64,000 bases of DNA, from the NCBI GenBank assembly GCA_963663365.2, contig CAXXIH010000008.1, forward strand, positions 2,294,001 through 2,358,000, given 5' to 3'. This DNA is from G963663365 sp963663365. Its GTDB lineage: Bacteria; Hinthialibacterota; Hinthialibacteria; Hinthialibacterales; G963663365. Below, in pieces: positions 25,880 through 35,718 of this stretch; the first letter of the stretch is position 1; each line of letters begins with the position of its first letter. The notes under the pieces were generated by a model. That model was not told the origin of the DNA. It saw only the letters and a list, made by a program, of their open reading frames with translations, and did not search any database. Made by a program: the position numbers and the translations under genes.

Positions 25880-26942
25880 TTTAACACCCCAACACATTGC
25901 TGATGCAATGGACATAAGCATCGATAGATTGTGGCACTTATTCCACAACACTTCTAAATGTTTCTGTCCCACACGGCCAGTGGTAGTGAAAGGAAAGAAG
26001 CGGGAAATCGATGCCCCAAAACCTTATGAAAAAAATTTATTCAGGAGGCTAAATAAATTTCTGCAACGGAATTTCCCGCCTCATAAAGCAGTTCATGGCG
26101 GAGCAAGAAAGCGGTCGTGTTTTACGAACGCGCGTGCCCATGCAGGGCAAACATTTATAATCACGCGAGATATAAAAGATTGTTACCCCTCAATAACTAA
26201 AGATCTAATGGACAAAGCCTTGAAAAGGTATGGCTTTCGCGACGATACATCTTCAATCCTAAGTAGCCTATTTATTTTACATGATCGTATACCACAAGGC
26301 TCGCCCTTGAGCGGAACAGCCTTAAATTTATATCTTTATGATCTTGACCATAGGATTAGTTCAATAATCGGTGCAACAGACATCAGGTTTGGCCGTACCT
26401 ATGATGATATGGTGTTATCCTTAAATTCAAAAACTGAAATACCGCGTGCAACTCGCCTACTGGAATCTCAAATTAGCCGAATCGGCCTTAACATAAACCA
26501 AAAGAAAAGAGAAAAAAACGGCCTACAAGATGCAAATCACAGCAACCCAGAAATCCATGGTATTCCGATATATAAGAATGGGCGTGTTGGAATCAACAAA
26601 GTTCAGATACAAAAAGCATTAAGCGCTGCCGAAGCGTATAGATTAGGTGCTCGTTGTGTAAGCGCAGAATCTTTTGAATCAGTATGGAAAAAACGGCGAG
26701 TGTTATCAGGTTGGATATGCCATTGCTTACAATCTGATGCCAGTATTAAACAACATCTAAAGAAATTGCGCTCTCAAAGCGACAGCAAAGTGCTGCGTCT
26801 TCTAAAAAAAGCACACCTTTCTTGCAAGAAAAACAAATGGTGGGGAGATAAAGAGTTTGCGCGACTGAAAAAAGCATGGGAGAAGCGAAGCGCCGAGAAC
26901 CGTATTCAAAAAATGCCGCTCCAAAGTCAATCAGTACATTAA
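25866..26942 (+). CDS. Retron-like reverse transcriptase
   Basis: RNA-directed DNA polymerase of about 358 residues. Visible motifs: KKREIDAPK (RT1), the retron region-X motif NARAH (NAxxH, residues 88-92), motif A RDIKDCYPSI (Asp102), motif B PQGSPLSGTALN (143-154), catalytic Asp180-Asp181 in RTYDDMVLS, motif D LNINQKK, and HGIPI at 231-235 where retron region Y has VTG. The active site is TYDD rather than the usual YADD, so the aromatic first position is shifted by one. The length fits a stand-alone retron RT; no maturase or endonuclease domain exists. Start ATG has GAGGAG upstream. The leader at 24919-25180 is its candidate template. Bases are AT-rich, suggesting transfer. Confidence 0.85.
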   Translation: MRPGDLTPQHIADAMDISIDRLWHLFHNTSKCFCPTRPVVVKGKKREIDAPKPYEKNLFRRLNKFLQRNFPPHKAVHGGARKRSCFTNARAHAGQTFIITRDIKDCYPSITKDLMDKALKRYGFRDDTSSILSSLFILHDRIPQGSPLSGTALNLYLYDLDHRISSIIGATDIRFGRTYDDMVLSLNSKTEIPRATRLLESQISRIGLNINQKKREKNGLQDANHSNPEIHGIPIYKNGRVGINKVQIQKALSAAEAYRLGARCVSAESFESVWKKRRVLSGWICHCLQSDASIKQHLKKLRSQSDSKVLRLLKKAHLSCKKNKWWGDKEFARLKKAWEKRSAENRIQKMPLQSQSVH

Positions 26943-26958
26943 CCCTAAAAATCCCATC

Positions 26959-28629
26959 TTACGCCAGCCGCATGGCTTTGAGGCGTTTCATCACCTCGTT
27001 GGCGCCACGTCCGAAATAGTCGTGTAAGAGTTCATATTCCTCATAGAGTTTCTTATAAACTTCGTGCGCTTCGGCATTGGGCTTGTAGACAATATCTTTG
27101 AGCCGGGCCATTTTGGCTGTGGCATCAATCGCATTGTCGTATCCACCGGCAGCGCTCCCGGCCACAACCGCGCCATGAATCGCCGCGCCCAAGGCCGCTG
27201 GTTGGCCGGATGCCGCCACGCGGATTTCCAATCCGGTCACATCGGAATAAATCTGCATCAACATCTGGTTCTTTTCAGGCAAGCCGCCACACGCATACAA
27301 GGAATCGATGGGGATACCTGATGACCGGAAAGCGCGGATGATCTTCTCCGTGCCGAAAGCCGTAGCTTCGATCAACGCCCGGTAGAGTTCTTCGGGCTTG
27401 GTGGTCAATGTGCAGCCGACAAAGAGCCCCGAAAGATCCGCATTGACCAATACCGAACGGTTACCATTCCACCAATCCAAGGCCAAAATACCGCTTTGCC
27501 CCGGCTTGAGAGCCTTGGCTTTGGCTTCCAAGATTTCATGCACACTCTTCCCGGCGGTTTTGGCTTCTTGGTCATACGCGGCGGGGACACAGTTCTCTAC
27601 AAACCAGGCAAAAATATCGCCGGTTGCCGCCTGCCCCGCTTCATAACCGAACAGTCCCGGCAGAATTCCATCTTCGACCACACCGGCCATGCCTTCGACC
27701 ATGACCTTCTCTTTGCCTAAAAGCATGTGGCAGGTCGAGGTCCCCATAACCATGACCATTTTTCCCGCGTCGGCCACACCGGTACCCGGAACGGCGGCAT
27801 GGGCGTCAATCGCCGCCACGGCCACCGCCGTACCCGGCTTCAAACCCAATAACGCCGCGCCCTCTTCAGTCAGGCCGTTGCCTGCTTTGGTGACCAAAGG
27901 ACGGATATCGGTCGAGAGCCGTTCTTCAACAACATTTTCCAGACGTGGATCCAGGGCTTTCAAGAAATCTTTGGAGGGGAAACCTTCATCTTTGTCCCAC
28001 ATGCCTTTGTAACCGGCCATGCACGAGCTGCGCGCTTCTTCTCCGACCAGTTTAAAGACAACCCAATCTCCCGCCTCAATGAATCTATCGGCGGCCTTAT
28101 AAATCTCCGGCGCTTCATCCATCACCTGCCAGATTTTAGGAATGGCCCACTCGGAGGAGATCTTACCGCCGTACCGTTTCAGAATGCTCTCGTTACGCGC
28201 CACAGCTACTTCGTTGATTTTGTCTGCTTCAGGCTGGGCTGCGTGGTGTTTCCAGAGTTTCACCCAGGCATGAGGATTGGATTTGTAAGCATCCAATTGG
28301 CAAAGCGGAGTGCCATCCTTGTCGACCGGAAGGATCGTGCAGGACGTGAAATCGACACCGATACCAACCACTTGTTCGGGTTTGACACCAGCCTCTTTCA
28401 GCACGGCGGGCACGGTGGTCTTGAGTACGGAGATGTAATCGTTGGGATCCTGTAGTGCAAACTCATGATCCAAGGGCGTGCCGTCGGGGAGTTTTTCGTC
28501 CATAACTCCATTGGCGTATGGCAAAACATGCGTGGCGGCTTCTTCACCTGTCTCCACATTCACCAGAATCGCGCGTCCTGACTCTGTCCCATAATCAATT
28601 CCAAGGCTAAAGCGTTGTTCGGCAGCCAT
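26959..28629 (-). CDS. araB: Ribulokinase
   Basis: FGGY-family sugar kinase that phosphorylates ribulose to ribulose-5-phosphate in arabinose use. MAAEQRFSLGIDYGTESGRAILV is the phosphate-1 loop, GVGVDFT-type GIGVDFTSCTILPVD and QLDAYKSNPHAWVKLWKHHAA are ribulokinase-specific, and ACGGLPEKNQMLMQIYSDVTG with GAAIHGAVVAG form the C-terminal ATP domain. Length (556) matches bacterial AraB. Start ATG has AGGAG upstream. No araA or araD is adjacent, so it may serve another L-ribulose source. Ends 17 bases from the RT gene, convergently. Confidence 0.93.
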   Translation of the reverse strand: MAAEQRFSLGIDYGTESGRAILVNVETGEEAATHVLPYANGVMDEKLPDGTPLDHEFALQDPNDYISVLKTTVPAVLKEAGVKPEQVVGIGVDFTSCTILPVDKDGTPLCQLDAYKSNPHAWVKLWKHHAAQPEADKINEVAVARNESILKRYGGKISSEWAIPKIWQVMDEAPEIYKAADRFIEAGDWVVFKLVGEEARSSCMAGYKGMWDKDEGFPSKDFLKALDPRLENVVEERLSTDIRPLVTKAGNGLTEEGAALLGLKPGTAVAVAAIDAHAAVPGTGVADAGKMVMVMGTSTCHMLLGKEKVMVEGMAGVVEDGILPGLFGYEAGQAATGDIFAWFVENCVPAAYDQEAKTAGKSVHEILEAKAKALKPGQSGILALDWWNGNRSVLVNADLSGLFVGCTLTTKPEELYRALIEATAFGTEKIIRAFRSSGIPIDSLYACGGLPEKNQMLMQIYSDVTGLEIRVAASGQPAALGAAIHGAVVAGSAAGGYDNAIDATAKMARLKDIVYKPNAEAHEVYKKLYEEYELLHDYFGRGANEVMKRLKAMRLA

Positions 28630-28877
28630 TACATTCTCCTGATTTGCAGTTTAAGTTTCTAAATCTAGAACCAGCTCCGAGGTTCTACAAGGTGGCGGTT
28701 GGGCGGCTTATCGCTCCGGCATATCCCGGTCACCCTTCACTGTTTATAGTAAACGGCCAAACCTGCATCTTTCGATGATCTCAATCGCAATAATGCAAAA
28801 CACGGCTCACTCTCATAATCCGTCATGATTGGGACTATTGGTCCGTGTCAATAACAAGAAAAAGCGAGATTGGACGC

Positions 28878-29483
28878 ATGATTGAAAATATAGTCTTCGA
28901 TATGGGGAATGTGCTTTACAGTTTTGACTATCACAACGCACATGAAGGATTGGCGCCTTATTTCGATATCGATTTTGACACTTTTAACCGTGAAATTGTC
29001 TACGGCAAAACCAAAGAGGAATGTGACTGCGGACGGATTACTCCCCGCGAACTCTATCAATGGATTGTCGAAACATACGGCTTGCGATGCGAATACTCCG
29101 TCTTTAGAACCGCATGGCAAAGCATTTTCACGCCGATTCCCGAAATGATTGAACTCGGCATTGGGTTGCGGAAACAATATGGCGTCTATCTGCTTTCAAC
29201 AACCGATGAAGCGCATATGGATGAGCAAAAAGCCAATACCGAGTTGTTACAGGTTACCGACCGCTTAGGGCTGAGCTATGAATTGGGAGCGATTAAACCC
29301 GACCGCGTAATTTACGAACGCTTTTTAGAAATGTTCGACCTAAAAGGCGAAACCTGCGTTTTCATCGACGACATCGAAGAGAACGCCCGGGGTGCAGAGC
29401 AAGTCGGGATGGTTTGGATTCATCACCGCTCAACAGAAGAAACAAAAGCCCAGCTCAAAGAACTGGGCATAAAAATCTCTTAG
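28878..29483 (+). CDS. HAD superfamily hydrolase, YihX-like
   Basis: HAD-IA phosphatase. Motif I is NIVFDMGNVLYSFD (nucleophile Asp with DMGNV instead of DxD), motif II Thr/Ser in YLLSTTDEAH, Lys in GAIKPDRVIYERFL, and motif III in CVFIDDIEENARGA. This pattern matches the YihX / sugar-phosphate phosphatase branch. The ATG at 28878, immediately before motif I, is preferred to the GTG at 28845. Substrate unknown. The 248 bases between araB and this gene (28630-28877) contain no readable gene. Confidence 0.86.
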   Translation: MIENIVFDMGNVLYSFDYHNAHEGLAPYFDIDFDTFNREIVYGKTKEECDCGRITPRELYQWIVETYGLRCEYSVFRTAWQSIFTPIPEMIELGIGLRKQYGVYLLSTTDEAHMDEQKANTELLQVTDRLGLSYELGAIKPDRVIYERFLEMFDLKGETCVFIDDIEENARGAEQVGMVWIHHRSTEETKAQLKELGIKIS

Positions 29484-29536
29484 AACTAACTTCTTTTTAA
29501 AATCAGTTCACCACGAACCGGCGGTACAAACCAGCG

Positions 29537-32098
29537 CTATTCCGCATAAGGCATGGCTGTGAGCGCCATAATGTAATACGCATTATGCGGTAACCATGGC
29601 TCATTGCATTCGTAATCGGCCAGCGGGAATGAATCCCAATCCACAAACGGTTTGTCGTGGAACATATCCTCTGCCGCAATTCCATTGACCACAGCCCCCG
29701 GCACGGCTCCGCGCGGGTTATTTTTAATCATAAAATAGCGATGATGATAGACAGGCAGGTTCACTTCACCCACACCCTCCATCAGGCAAACATCCTGCGG
29801 ATTCATACCCAACACCCAATCCAATTGCGCATTCGCATAACGCAACCACCGTGGATCGGGAACAAGTTGATGGCCCAAATAGGCAGCCCAGGCTTGTGAA
29901 AGATACTGGCTGTTATTGCCGACCGCCCAACCACCCCGTGGATGGAAGTATGACAAATCCTCACCGAGGAAATAGCCGGTAATCCCGAATACATTTTGTG
30001 AAACCGCTTCAGAAAAATTGAGATACTCTTTCAACGCGGCTTTTATCTCGGCGGCCAGTGGATCTTCAGGATACTTCAATGCAAAGAGCGCCAGAACACT
30101 CGGCGTTGTCCCCATTCCCACCAACGCCGTGTTAGGAGACTTGGGATTGCCAAAGCCGCCTTTCCAGCGGCCCTCTTTGATTTGTCCATTTAAGAGAGAA
30201 CGAATCTGTTTCGTCAGTGCGGCATAGATATCATCGCCGCCAATTGCCTGATGCAAATAGAGCGCATCAATCGCATAAAGATCCCCTCCGCCCCCATGCG
30301 CATTGGCAAAATCCCAATGCCGCCGGGCAAGCGAAAGATAACGTTCGGAATGATCCGGAAGTTCTTTTGCCAAAATCGCCCAGCACGCTATGGCCAGCTG
30401 CTGGTAACCGATGCCTGCATGAATAGGCCGGTCATCGTCATTTCCGCGAATATTATCCGTCTCGAGTTCGGGCGCGCCGAAAAACGTGTACCCGGTTGAA
30501 ATCGAGTTATGCATTCCACCCGATTCTTGATCCAACATACGCCCTAAGAAATCCGCGCCCCATACAGCTTCATCCAGCACATCGGAAACGCCATCGCTAT
30601 CGCGGTCCAGCTTATTTAAGAATTTCGGCCCCTCATGCGCCGTATAAGCCAATGCAAAAGCCGCCGTCCCGGTATGTGCGCCGCCATGCAGGTACTTGTT
30701 ATAGTCGCCCGCATCGTGCCAACCGCCCCAGCCTTCATAGTAGCTGCCATCGGGAAGTTTGCCGTCATCCAAATGACATGCCTTATGGAAGCCGGGTATT
30801 TCCATGCCGCAACGCTGATACCAAAAGAACTCGATTCCTTTTTGCAGTGTTCCATCTGTAACTGCGTTTTGCTCGATACTGATTTTACGTTGAAGCTGCA
30901 AACCACCCGCGGCAACTTCCAATGTATAAGCACCGGGAGATAAATCTTCGGGCAGGCTGCCTTCCCAGAAACACCAACCCCAGTCATCCACACGTCCTTC
31001 ATGAATCCGGCCTTGGCCGCTCAAAACACCCTTTGCCCGCTCCGAGCCATCATCCGATTTTAGGACATATGTAACGGGATCATTCGGAAAAGTGGAAACC
31101 GCTGCAACAAAACGTCCGCCCTGCCCTGACTCATACCCGCACTGATTGACAAACAAACGCGCTTCCGGCTTCGATGGCGTCAAGGGTGTCAAATAGATTT
31201 CATCGATCACCAGCGGTTGAGCATCTTGCTTCTCGATATTGATTCGTACATGCATACGTTTGGTCTGTGAATCAATCTCATCCAATTTGACCTGGAGATA
31301 TTGCCACTCTCCCGATCCGGATGTCTTTCCACTTACCCGGGAGATACCTCCGGGGAGACATTGCAGTTCCAAACGCAAATCGGCTTGCGCGGGGCCTTTG
31401 AACCATATTCCTAACAGAGCCTCTTTCCACGATGCTTCCGCAGGTATCTGCAGGCCGGTCAGTTGTATCGTCCCAGGGCCACCTTCAATTGATAATCCCA
31501 TACTCTCGCCATGCCCGGCGTTCTCTTTGCGAATAGCGGTTAAATCTCCACCTTCAATAAACCAGGAACGGGCCGGGGATACAAAAGGCGGCTTTTCGTT
31601 TTCGGGGATTTCCACTTTTTCGGAATCTAGAAAATACTCTTCAAAGCCACCGTTTGGCACCACGCTGGATTTGGGCGTAATATGCAATTCATCCAATGTA
31701 AGTTCATCTCCCCGGCCAAGAATCTGCAAATCGCAGACAGCGGGAGATGTCACATCCTTAAGAGAAAAATACTTGGCGGCATAGGCAAAATCGGCACTAT
31801 CCAATTGAAAAACAACGGATGGAGCGGTTTTGCCGCTTCTCAACTTTGGAATGATCTCGATGCTGCCTTTGCCACGTGCGCGAACGGATACGCAATAAGG
31901 CATCTCCGGCAAGAGGGTAATTTCGCCGGCTTCGAAAGGTTGATCGGTTAAAGCCAACGATCCGCCATGCGTTTCCATGAATGGATCCGAGACAGCATCA
32001 ACAACCGCAAACCGTCCGCTGATAACTTTGGCCTCTGCAATAGAGCAGCAAATTGAAATACCGATTATAAATAAATGGAACATTTTGAAATTTCGCAT
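29537..32098 (-). CDS. Exported GH9 endoglucanase-type glycoside hydrolase
   Basis: Inverting beta-glucanase of family GH9 with a signal peptide (residues 6-23, ending near SIAEAKV). Two beta-rich regions precede it (about residues 25-320, carbohydrate-binding-like, including a GH9-associated Ig domain starting LFVNQCGYESGQG). The (alpha/alpha)6 catalytic barrel contains GWGGWHDAGDYNKY with the two catalytic-base Asp residues, WVLGMNPQDVC, PVYHHRY and the acid Glu in DYECNEPWLPHNAYY. Starting at the ATG at 32098 makes a TAATG overlap with the upstream FG-GAP gene, so the two are co-translated. Substrate is probably a beta-1,4-glucan or related glucan. Confidence 0.9.
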   Translation of the reverse strand: MRNFKMFHLFIIGISICCSIAEAKVISGRFAVVDAVSDPFMETHGGSLALTDQPFEAGEITLLPEMPYCVSVRARGKGSIEIIPKLRSGKTAPSVVFQLDSADFAYAAKYFSLKDVTSPAVCDLQILGRGDELTLDELHITPKSSVVPNGGFEEYFLDSEKVEIPENEKPPFVSPARSWFIEGGDLTAIRKENAGHGESMGLSIEGGPGTIQLTGLQIPAEASWKEALLGIWFKGPAQADLRLELQCLPGGISRVSGKTSGSGEWQYLQVKLDEIDSQTKRMHVRINIEKQDAQPLVIDEIYLTPLTPSKPEARLFVNQCGYESGQGGRFVAAVSTFPNDPVTYVLKSDDGSERAKGVLSGQGRIHEGRVDDWGWCFWEGSLPEDLSPGAYTLEVAAGGLQLQRKISIEQNAVTDGTLQKGIEFFWYQRCGMEIPGFHKACHLDDGKLPDGSYYEGWGGWHDAGDYNKYLHGGAHTGTAAFALAYTAHEGPKFLNKLDRDSDGVSDVLDEAVWGADFLGRMLDQESGGMHNSISTGYTFFGAPELETDNIRGNDDDRPIHAGIGYQQLAIACWAILAKELPDHSERYLSLARRHWDFANAHGGGGDLYAIDALYLHQAIGGDDIYAALTKQIRSLLNGQIKEGRWKGGFGNPKSPNTALVGMGTTPSVLALFALKYPEDPLAAEIKAALKEYLNFSEAVSQNVFGITGYFLGEDLSYFHPRGGWAVGNNSQYLSQAWAAYLGHQLVPDPRWLRYANAQLDWVLGMNPQDVCLMEGVGEVNLPVYHHRYFMIKNNPRGAVPGAVVNGIAAEDMFHDKPFVDWDSFPLADYECNEPWLPHNAYYIMALTAMPYAE

Positions 32099-33372
32099 TA
32101 TCGCAACCATCCTGACTGACGGGAATCAAAAAAACGGCACGGCCATGGCATCAATTCGGGATTGTATTTCCCATTGCAGGAGAAGCAGATGACATCCCCA
32201 TCGCCCGTCGCCAACACGATCTCCACAATGCCGTCATTATCGATATCACCCAAACTGGGCGGGATTTGCAGACGGCGCTTGGTGGGATAATGCCATTTCA
32301 AACGCCCGGTTGTGGAATAGCACCGAAAAACGCCATCAAAACTGGCAATCAAAATCTCAAGTTTCCCGTCGCCATCCACATCCCCAATAGCCGGCGCTCC
32401 GGTGGCCTTTTCGGGCGCCCGCCAACTATCAATTTCATTTCCGGCGGCATCCAAAACAAAAACCGTCCCCGAATAATCCACAAACACAACATCGGTTTTC
32501 GAATCGCCATCCACATCCCCCAACGCCGGGCTGATATTACCGAACTGATGTCCCTGTACCGCTGCAAACATCCAAAGCGGATCACCTGTGGCCGCAGCCA
32601 GGCATATCATGCGTCCGTCTGTTGTCGCAAAAAGAATTTCAACCGAACCGTCTCCCTCTAAATCCGCCAGCAAAGGATTGCCGCCCGCTTTTGCTCCGCC
32701 GGTCTTTTCCCAAACCGTCTCACCCTTATGGTCCAACAGATACCAATGCTGGTCGCACAGAACGCAGATTTCCATATCGCCGTCGGCATCTATATCACCG
32801 ACAGCCAAAGGCTTCCCGATTCCACCTTGCAGTTTTGTTTTCCAGCGTTGGTTGCCTTTACCGTCAAAGGCTAAAATCTCACCTTGGCTTGTGCCTGTGA
32901 TTACGGTTAGTTCCCCTTTGTTCTCTAAATCCGCAATCACAACACTCGTCCAGCCGATTTTCCCTTCCAGACGGCGCTTCCATTCAACAGCGCCGTCGCA
33001 ACCCAGGCAGGTCAGTGTTTGGTCCGTTCCTCCGATGACAACTTCCATTTCTTTGTCATTGTCAATATCCCCAACAGCGGGTGTGGCCGTAAGCCGCCAA
33101 TCGAACATATTGTATGTCCAGAGCGGTTTGCCTGCTTGATCTAAAAGCGCCACCGTACGGTTGTCACCGGCGCAAACCAAAGTCTCCAATCCTTCATCTA
33201 AAGTAAAATCGGAAATTATAGGATGGATGTAATACTGCGCCTCACCGGGGTAAAGCCACTCGATTGTGGCCACTGATTGCTCTGCACCGGCAATTGGAAT
33301 CATGAAAATCCCAAAGAAAAAACCGATTGCTTGAAGGAAAAAGGTTGGAATATGTTTCATATGCGTTTTCAT
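32098..33372 (-). CDS. Exported FG-GAP/VCBS-type beta-propeller protein
   Basis: A secreted propeller protein: signal peptide (about residues 8-28, ending AGA), then repeated integrin-like FG-GAP blades carrying calcium loops such as VGDIDNDKEMEV, VGDIDADGDMEI, LGDVDGDSKTDV, IGDVDGDGKLEI and LGDIDNDGIVEI, with about seven blades visible. No catalytic motif. Such proteins bind polysaccharides or surfaces. The GTG at 33378 is an alternative to the ATG at 33372. The stop codon overlaps the GH9 start (TAATG), so it is likely an auxiliary or binding partner of that glucanase. Confidence 0.83.
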   Translation of the reverse strand: MKTHMKHIPTFFLQAIGFFFGIFMIPIAGAEQSVATIEWLYPGEAQYYIHPIISDFTLDEGLETLVCAGDNRTVALLDQAGKPLWTYNMFDWRLTATPAVGDIDNDKEMEVVIGGTDQTLTCLGCDGAVEWKRRLEGKIGWTSVVIADLENKGELTVITGTSQGEILAFDGKGNQRWKTKLQGGIGKPLAVGDIDADGDMEICVLCDQHWYLLDHKGETVWEKTGGAKAGGNPLLADLEGDGSVEILFATTDGRMICLAAATGDPLWMFAAVQGHQFGNISPALGDVDGDSKTDVVFVDYSGTVFVLDAAGNEIDSWRAPEKATGAPAIGDVDGDGKLEILIASFDGVFRCYSTTGRLKWHYPTKRRLQIPPSLGDIDNDGIVEIVLATGDGDVICFSCNGKYNPELMPWPCRFFDSRQSGWLR

Positions 33373-33399
33373 AATCACGAATTAGATTTATAGCCCAAA

Positions 33400-35574
33400 C
33401 TAGAATCGCAACAACCACTCCGTAATCTTCCGGTCTCGGACTTCATCAGCGGGGGATTGATCGATATCGAGCATACCATTGTTTTGGAATTGGCTGATTG
33501 CCAATGAGAGTGTGTGCCGGAGTTCTACTTCAGGAAGAATAAAGGCATCATGGCCGTGCGCACCGGAAATCAGTACCTCACGTGGCGCAAGCGCTGCAAC
33601 CAAATCCGGCAAATCGTAGGCCGTTAAAGCTGCGCTAACAATGCTATCGCTGTTCAACTGATAATAATGATTCATCGCGATCTGCTCATAAGATGCCAAA
33701 TCATCGGCTAAGACAACACGTTTAATCCTTTTGTCAAACACCGCGGCATGAAGCAGAGCTGTAGCCATGGATTCTTCGCCCAATGCAGAAAGTTTTTCCA
33801 TATCTGCATATTCTCTGGTTTCTATAAAATCCATACAGCGCGATATCTGTGTCGCCCGAATACCGGGAATCCCAATTCCCAACCAAAGAGCGGCAAAAGG
33901 ATCTTGATATTCCCGGTTTCCGGAATCTGTTTCTCCGGCCCCGGCCAAATCCGCAGCAAGAACCACATGTCCGGCATGAGCCAACTTTTCCATCCGTTCA
34001 CGTACTGCGGCCTTTCCCGCTTCCAGAAACAGCATCGTCGCCGGTGCGTCTTGCGCACCATCCGGCACAGCTAAAAGAATGGGAATCACCAATTCCCGGT
34101 CAAAGGGGAGTATCCATTTTTCTATCACATAGCCATCCAGGGGTATGCGTCCGATCAAAAGCGGGGATTCCGGGGATTGCCCCGCCGTTCCGTAGCCTGA
34201 GAGTTCTTCTGCTTTGCCGCATACATTACGCAAATGAACGCTTGGATTTTTCCGATCCTCTTCCAAATCAGCGCATAACTCCTTCACATAATCGCGGTTA
34301 TAATCAAAAACCGTTCGCCCGCCGAGCGAATCGATAATTTGACCGGTTTCTGTGGAGAAAAGTTCCTCTTTGGGAAGGAGTTCCAACTTCTCGTCTTCGA
34401 TTTCACCCGGAAAATCAAAATGTTGGCGCAGAAATGCGGTCAATGCTTCACGGTTTTTCGGTGTCGATTCGTGCGGTGCATCATCTTCGACCATCATCAG
34501 GTTGTCCGGTTCACCTAATGCCGCAAAGGCCGCCTTTGCTTCGGCAACGGTTTCACGCGCACCACCGATGTTAAAGAAATCATTTGTCGTCGTTAGTATT
34601 AAAGTTGGTTTTGGCGCTCGAATCTCCAACAAATCTGCATGATCGAGCCCCATGGCAATGCCCCGGTAAAAATCCTGCTCTGCATCCTGCATACCGGCGG
34701 ATTGCATAAGCCGTTTCAGGCTGGTGATATAACACTCCGGCGCGCCAATGGCGATACGTTCATCATAAGCCATCATATAAGAGGACTGGGTTCCCCCGCC
34801 TGAACGCCCTGTGACAGCGATCCGGCTGGCATCGATCTCTTCACGTGTTTCCATATAATCCACGGCCCGAACCATATCCCATACAAAGTAGGAACCAAGC
34901 GAGACACCGGTCAAAAAGCATTGCTTTCCAACATACGAATGTTCGGTTGTGGGGCCGCCTACACGGGATTTCTTCTGCTCCGGATCGTAATACATCAAGC
35001 GTTCGCCCTGCCCGACTGGATCCATGGCAAGAACAACAAATCCTTTTTTCACAAGGTTAAGGCAGACTGTTTGATAGGCATCCGAGCGATAGCCATCGGC
35101 GGAATGCCCGCAAACATATAACACCGCCGGACGAGGCTCTTGTAGATCCTTGGGAATATAAAGGCAACACGTCACGTACATTTCAGGGCGTGATTCAAAA
35201 ATAGTCTTTTCATAGCGGCAATAGGGTGTTTTCCCGGTACCTGTGATTTTTACATTCAACGGTGTCCGCTCAGGCATTGGCGCAAAGACTTCTTGCAAGC
35301 ATTCACGCGCATAATCGATGCGCTTTTGCCATGATCGTTTTCCTTTGAGTTTTTGGACTTCGGCATGCCGGGCATCCAATTGCTCGACAGCGATATCGGT
35401 TAAGTACTGACGCAATGAAGGCTTGTTGTCTTCCCAATAGTCCCAGTTCTTTAATACCAAAAGGTCCTCGTCCTTGACATCGATCAACGACGCGGCTTGA
35501 AGCATCAATGGCATAAGAAAAGCGGCAACCGGAAAAAAGAAGACTGTAAAGCGGACAATCACAGAGTTTTGCAT
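33400..35574 (-). CDS. Exported AXE1-like alpha/beta hydrolase, two lobes
   Basis: Large esterase (724 residues) with a signal peptide (about residues 8-28). The first lobe has the nucleophile in AVTGRSGGGTQSSYM (GxSGG), upstream of PRPAVLYVCGHSADG and MDPVGQGERLMYY, matching acetyl-xylan-esterase-like PVC families. A second partial alpha/beta lobe follows (VAPD-type LAADLAGAGETDSG and SALGEESMATALLHAAVFD); its Ser environment GEESM is atypical and it may be degenerate. The ATG at 35574 is used because GGAG precedes it by seven bases. It is read in the same direction as the FG-GAP and GH9 genes (27-base gap), so it probably acts on the same plant polymer. Confidence 0.78.
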   Translation of the reverse strand: MQNSVIVRFTVFFFPVAAFLMPLMLQAASLIDVKDEDLLVLKNWDYWEDNKPSLRQYLTDIAVEQLDARHAEVQKLKGKRSWQKRIDYARECLQEVFAPMPERTPLNVKITGTGKTPYCRYEKTIFESRPEMYVTCCLYIPKDLQEPRPAVLYVCGHSADGYRSDAYQTVCLNLVKKGFVVLAMDPVGQGERLMYYDPEQKKSRVGGPTTEHSYVGKQCFLTGVSLGSYFVWDMVRAVDYMETREEIDASRIAVTGRSGGGTQSSYMMAYDERIAIGAPECYITSLKRLMQSAGMQDAEQDFYRGIAMGLDHADLLEIRAPKPTLILTTTNDFFNIGGARETVAEAKAAFAALGEPDNLMMVEDDAPHESTPKNREALTAFLRQHFDFPGEIEDEKLELLPKEELFSTETGQIIDSLGGRTVFDYNRDYVKELCADLEEDRKNPSVHLRNVCGKAEELSGYGTAGQSPESPLLIGRIPLDGYVIEKWILPFDRELVIPILLAVPDGAQDAPATMLFLEAGKAAVRERMEKLAHAGHVVLAADLAGAGETDSGNREYQDPFAALWLGIGIPGIRATQISRCMDFIETREYADMEKLSALGEESMATALLHAAVFDKRIKRVVLADDLASYEQIAMNHYYQLNSDSIVSAALTAYDLPDLVAALAPREVLISGAHGHDAFILPEVELRHTLSLAISQFQNNGMLDIDQSPADEVRDRKITEWLLRF

Positions 35575-35718
35575 ATTTTTTCTCCATACACCGTAATGCC
35601 TCTGTAATCCTAACTCGAATCCAATCAATGTGGGACTGCATTGTACTTGCTGTTAACTGGAAATACCATCGGCTTGAGACTTGCCGTTTGTGTCCGACAA
35701 TGCTTAGTTCTCGCTGAA

